DNA of 64,000 nt from the NCBI RefSeq assembly GCF_021917145.1, contig NC_061068.1, positions 1,834,884 to 1,898,883 on the forward strand, in the 5' to 3' direction. Below the pieces are notes generated by a model. The model saw nothing but the letters and a program-made list of their open reading frames with translations. It was not told the DNA's origin and made no database searches. A program made the position numbers and the translations under genes. The stretch's first letter is position 1, and each line of letters begins with the position of its first letter. Source of the DNA: Hypomesus transpacificus. Its lineage: Eukaryota; Chordata; Actinopteri; Osmeriformes; Osmeridae. This document shows, one piece after another, positions 60,821 through 64,000 of this stretch.

Positions 60821-61680
60821 GTAAGGTCAATCTGATCAGAGACAGGCTAACTGTTCAGATGCAGAGAACAGATTGAAGTGGTTTAGAGGTGCAGCAATCA
60901 CAATGTGAATTCAAACACGTCAGGCAAAGTTTGTGAGAAAAAGAAATATAGCCAACGACAATTACACACTACTAATTAATAATATGGAACATCACAAAAT
61001 GAGTCAGAGGAACTCAGAGGTATAGAATGGTGTCCCTAAGGGTCCATCTGTGGTAACAATTAAAATGGACCATTTAAACAACTCTCCAGAGTTGCTTGCT
61101 TGTGGTCCATTTATTCAAACTCACAAGGGTCAAATAACTAATTGATTACCTCTTGCGGATTTAGGCCTGGCATTAACAAATAACCAGCAGAACGAAAGAT
61201 AATGGGTGGGAGGTTCATCAAGCTTTACTTTGGTAATTGCAAAAAGACAATCACTGTTACATAAATGTGTCTCTCACCAATTAGATTATTACATAAGTGT
61301 ATTTGTACAGGGTAAAGCATACATTATGATCTTTTATTTTAGAATACTGTTTAACATGCGAATCTGTCAGCAACATTGTGGAGAGACACATTTTTCTATT
61401 TCAAGAATAGGCGGCTTGACAAACGCATGCTTACTATAATGATCAGATCAGATACCGTTTTGTGTGTATGTGGTGTGTATGTGATGTGTATGTGTGTGTG
61501 TTTCAACGTTCAAGGGTACATGCATCTTTTGGTTGTAGCCTCAACACAGAATTGTATAATACCGGACATACAGATGCTGCAAAGCAAGCCCACAGAGAAA
61601 ATGTATTGTGATGATGTTTAGAATTTTTTTTAACCTCATGCTGTCCAAATATCGCTTCCAATATCATATAAATAGCATAC

Positions 61681-61760
61681 CTTGATGCCGGAGCTGCTCC
61701 TTCTTGCTCTCCGTGTGCGGTGTGGTTCTGCGCTGCACCAGTTCAGATCTGACTTGTCTC
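61681..61760 (-). other. camk1: Probable non-coding first exon of camk1
   Basis: On the minus strand, CAGCTCCGGCATCAAG is followed by GTATGC, a fair donor at 61680. No ATG in frame with the kinase was found in it, so translation would start in the exon at 60820. The upstream border (transcription start) is set only by the promoter motifs beyond 61,760. Confidence 0.5.
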
Positions 61761-61761
61761 C

Positions 61762-61780
61762 TGACGTCAAGAAGCATTGG
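61762..61780 (-). promoter_or_regulatory. CRE and CCAAT box of the camk1 promoter
   Basis: The palindromic TGACGTCA (61762-61769) is a full cAMP-response element. On the minus strand it is preceded six bases upstream by CCAAT (61776-61780). Both sit just before the putative first exon of camk1. A full CRE near a CCAAT box is the usual layout for CREB/ATF-driven promoters. Confidence 0.6.
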
Positions 61781-62507
61781 CCGCAGCTATACTGTACGCG
61801 CTCAACGCAGCATACCAGTGTGAACATTTGGGAAAATATCACTTTATCAACTCTACTGCTGTGCAGATGCTGTGCTCATATGACTGTATTTGTTTATTAC
61901 ATGCCTAGGAACACACTATCGTTAAACAAAGAATATAATTTAGGCCTAGTCATTTTGTTGTAAACAACATTTGTTGAAAACATATTTCAATTTAAAATTT
62001 AGGACGCTGATCATGTGTACATAGAACGTGTGAAAAGTAAATTGGGAGCTGTGCTTTAAGTAAACCATTAAGGATTTATTCATAATATAATGTTTTAAAT
62101 GTAATCCTATCATTAAACAATGCAATGCGTAGAGTGTGTAATAGGAAGATTCCATAATTTAGGACAGTGATAGTAAACTAAAACCATCGAGGTTGTAAAA
62201 ATTAATCCATAAACCGCAACCGACTATTTGCAGCTCCCTCCTCACTCCTGCATGGACGGTGGCAGTGTGAATAATGTAAACCTTCACTTTATCTAGACCC
62301 AGTGTCACGTGGTCTGATTAAAACATTGGGTTGGGGCCACTTCAACAATATTTTTATATCACGTTGACTTATTTATGGAAAACTCATCCCGTGGGAATGT
62401 TTTAATTATGATCGTAAATGGTTCGTCCCGATGCACCGTTTCGTTTGCCAGTCCGGTTATTCTGAACGAAGTGCATATGTCTCTTTTGTTGTCGACAAAA
62501 AAACACA

Positions 62508-62516
62508 ACTTCCGGG
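62508..62516 (+). promoter_or_regulatory. ETS site in the pbrm1 promoter
   Basis: ACTTCCGGG is a consensus ETS/GABP site (reverse CCCGGAAGT), frequent just upstream of housekeeping transcription starts. It lies about 110 bases before the donor at 62621. Confidence 0.5.
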
Positions 62517-62621
62517 CAAATGCTAAAGAGGACAGCTAGTTGCCTTACTTGCTAATGCACAAGGTTCTGCTCAGGGAATAACGGTATATCTATCAAATTA
62601 AGCCTACTGCATTCATTTAAG
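62517..62621 (+). other. pbrm1: Probable non-coding first exon of pbrm1
   Basis: The stretch ends at TTTAAG|GTAAAA (donor after 62621) and joins the acceptor before 62995. The left border is a guess from the ETS site. No start codon in frame with polybromo was found in it. Confidence 0.45.
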
Positions 62622-63022
62622 GTAAAACTGAATTAGATTGTATAGTTGAATAGTTTGCGAATGTATATTTGTAACCGCTTAGCTATGGTAATCTTAGTTA
62701 GCATGCTTTTTTTTATTGCGCAGCAGTTTGCTATCTGGTATTGGTAGCTTCAATCGCGCTAGCTTCTAGCTTGTGGTAGTTGGCTTGCTAAAAACATAGC
62801 CGACTAGCTACCATTTCATGATTTAGGCGCTCGTTTTGTTTGTTATAAGATACTACAGTAGTGGTAGTAGTTTACCTCTCTAGCAAGTGTTTAGCAGCAC
62901 AACTCATTAGCCCAAGGTAGGCGGCGAATTGCCCTCTGTTGTATTAGCACCCCATTTGTCAAATGATTAAACTTAAGCCCTTTTCTTTCTTTAGGTTTTG
63001 TACTAATTTGGAGCTAGTAGTA

Positions 63023-64000
63023 ATGTCAATGAGCAGTACTAAGAGGAGAAGAGCCACATCTCCTTCCAGCAGTGTGAGCGGTGGAGACTTCGATTATGCC
63101 TCCTCTTCCACTCCCGGTAGTGGCAGAAAAAGGAGAAGGACTTCCAAACTTCCAACGGTGGATCCCGTAAGTAGATAATTCAATTTACAAACGTTTTGTG
63201 TGGCTACTGTGGCTACGAGGCATTTAGCCTATCTATCTTGCATTGTGGATTTTTTTGAGTGTTTTAGTGATGGTCACTTTATAGCTAGTTACCTATCTTG
63301 AATGTTGAATGCGTTTTAATTTAACAGATCGCAGTGTGCCATGAGTTGTACAATGCTGTTAGGGACCACAAGGATGACCAAGGGAGGCTGCTTTGTGAAT
63401 GGTTCATACGAGTTCCAAAAAGAAGGTACTGTATGAAGAAGTGATAAAAAATTGTTTCAGCCACACAACATATGTTTTAGTCAAACTACAAGCCTATCCT
63501 AAGAATTGTTGACATCATTCCAAACAATGGATGTGTGACAATGGATAGATTAGATTGTAGCTATATGTATGCAGTGAGATGCTTATCTGAATATTCCATC
63601 TTTTTCTCTCTTCCATAGGAATCAGCCAGATTACTACGAGGTTGTATCTCACCCCATTGATATGACAAAGATCCAGCAGAAACTAAAATCAGAAGATTAC
63701 CAAGATGTAGACCAGCTCACTGCTGATTTCCAGCTCATGTTTAACAACGCCAAATCCTTTTTCAAGGTAGAGGAATATTGTGCTGTTGATGACACTCATA
63801 CCTAGTTTTAAGAAGGTTGTAGTTTGTTTCAAGTGATAACAAGTGAGTTACTTAGTCATAGGTACAGCTCACTAAAGTTCCTCACTAAAACTCCTCAGGC
63901 TGATAGAGATGAGTACCAAGCAGCCTGCAGGCTGTGGGAAGTCTATGTGCACACCAGGAATGAATTTGTGCAGCCCGGAGATGGGGATGAGGATGATGAT
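63023..64000 (+). CDS. pbrm1: Polybromo-1, N-terminal part (runs off window)
   Basis: Coding exons 63023-63166, 63328-63425, 63619-63766 and 63899 to beyond the window edge; all phases fit. The ATG follows an acceptor at 62994. The product begins with a basic Ser-rich tail containing SPSSSVSG and [14 protein letters not shown], then bromodomain 1 (about residues 50-155). Its key elements are the [19 protein letters not shown] loop region (ZA loop), and FNNAKS with the Asn that contacts acetyl-lysine. An acidic GDGDEDDD linker follows at the window end. PBRM1 (BAF180) is the targeting subunit of the PBAF SWI/SNF chromatin remodeller, nuclear, reading acetylated histone H3. The match to the vertebrate N-terminus is close. 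Fish also carry a second copy (pbrm1l), so the exact paralogue is open. The gene diverges from camk1 across under 1 kb. Confidence 0.93.

Noticed and set aside
61206-61963. Plus-strand frames upstream of pbrm1
   Set aside because: They overlap the camk1 promoter and first exon; no family resemblance.

Overview
The window reads as vertebrate nuclear DNA, almost certainly a teleost fish. Genes are split into short exons with GT..AG introns, the introns are small to medium, the DNA is AT-rich, and the dispersed repeats are of fish type: a tRNA-derived SINE, an L2-like LINE 3' end, fold-back MITEs, a solo-LTR-like element and long di-/tetranucleotide tracts. The proteins are recognisably vertebrate but clearly diverged from mammals. 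Nothing bacterial or viral was seen apart from transposon remnants. The genus cannot be fixed from the sequence alone.

Layout. Bases 1 to about 19,600 hold no exon I can support; they contain a minisatellite, a SINE, a LINE fragment, a MITE and unannotated DNA. From 20,076 to 36,484 (+) lies cfap20dc (CFAP20-domain protein, human C3orf67), reconstructed here as 17 coding exons with matching splice phases. At 36,877-37,705 (+) a compact four-exon gene encodes an 81-residue single-pass membrane protein I do not recognise; this is the most novel item. At 39,457-41,714 (+) is a FAM3 cytokine-like gene (fam3d by position), in eight exons. At 42,797 or 45,690 to 46,850 (+) is fam107a. On the minus strand, 60,820 down to 49,980 holds camk1 (CaM kinase I, alpha-like), in eleven coding exons plus a probable non-coding first exon near 61,681. 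From about 62,500 (+) to the window end is the 5' part of pbrm1 (polybromo-1), including most of its first bromodomain.

The order cfap20dc, fam3d, fam107a matches the human 3p14 block; CAMK1 and PBRM1 are also on human 3p. The genes do not form an operon-like unit, but there are shared control regions: camk1 and pbrm1 are divergent across less than 1 kb, with a CCAAT box and a palindromic CRE on the camk1 side and an ETS site on the pbrm1 side; fam107a and camk1 converge around 47.1-47.7 kb. An RFX X-box-like site sits upstream of cfap20dc, as expected for a cilia gene.

Exon boundaries were read by eye from splice consensus, phase continuity and family resemblance. No alignment or transcript evidence was available, so weak sites are flagged.
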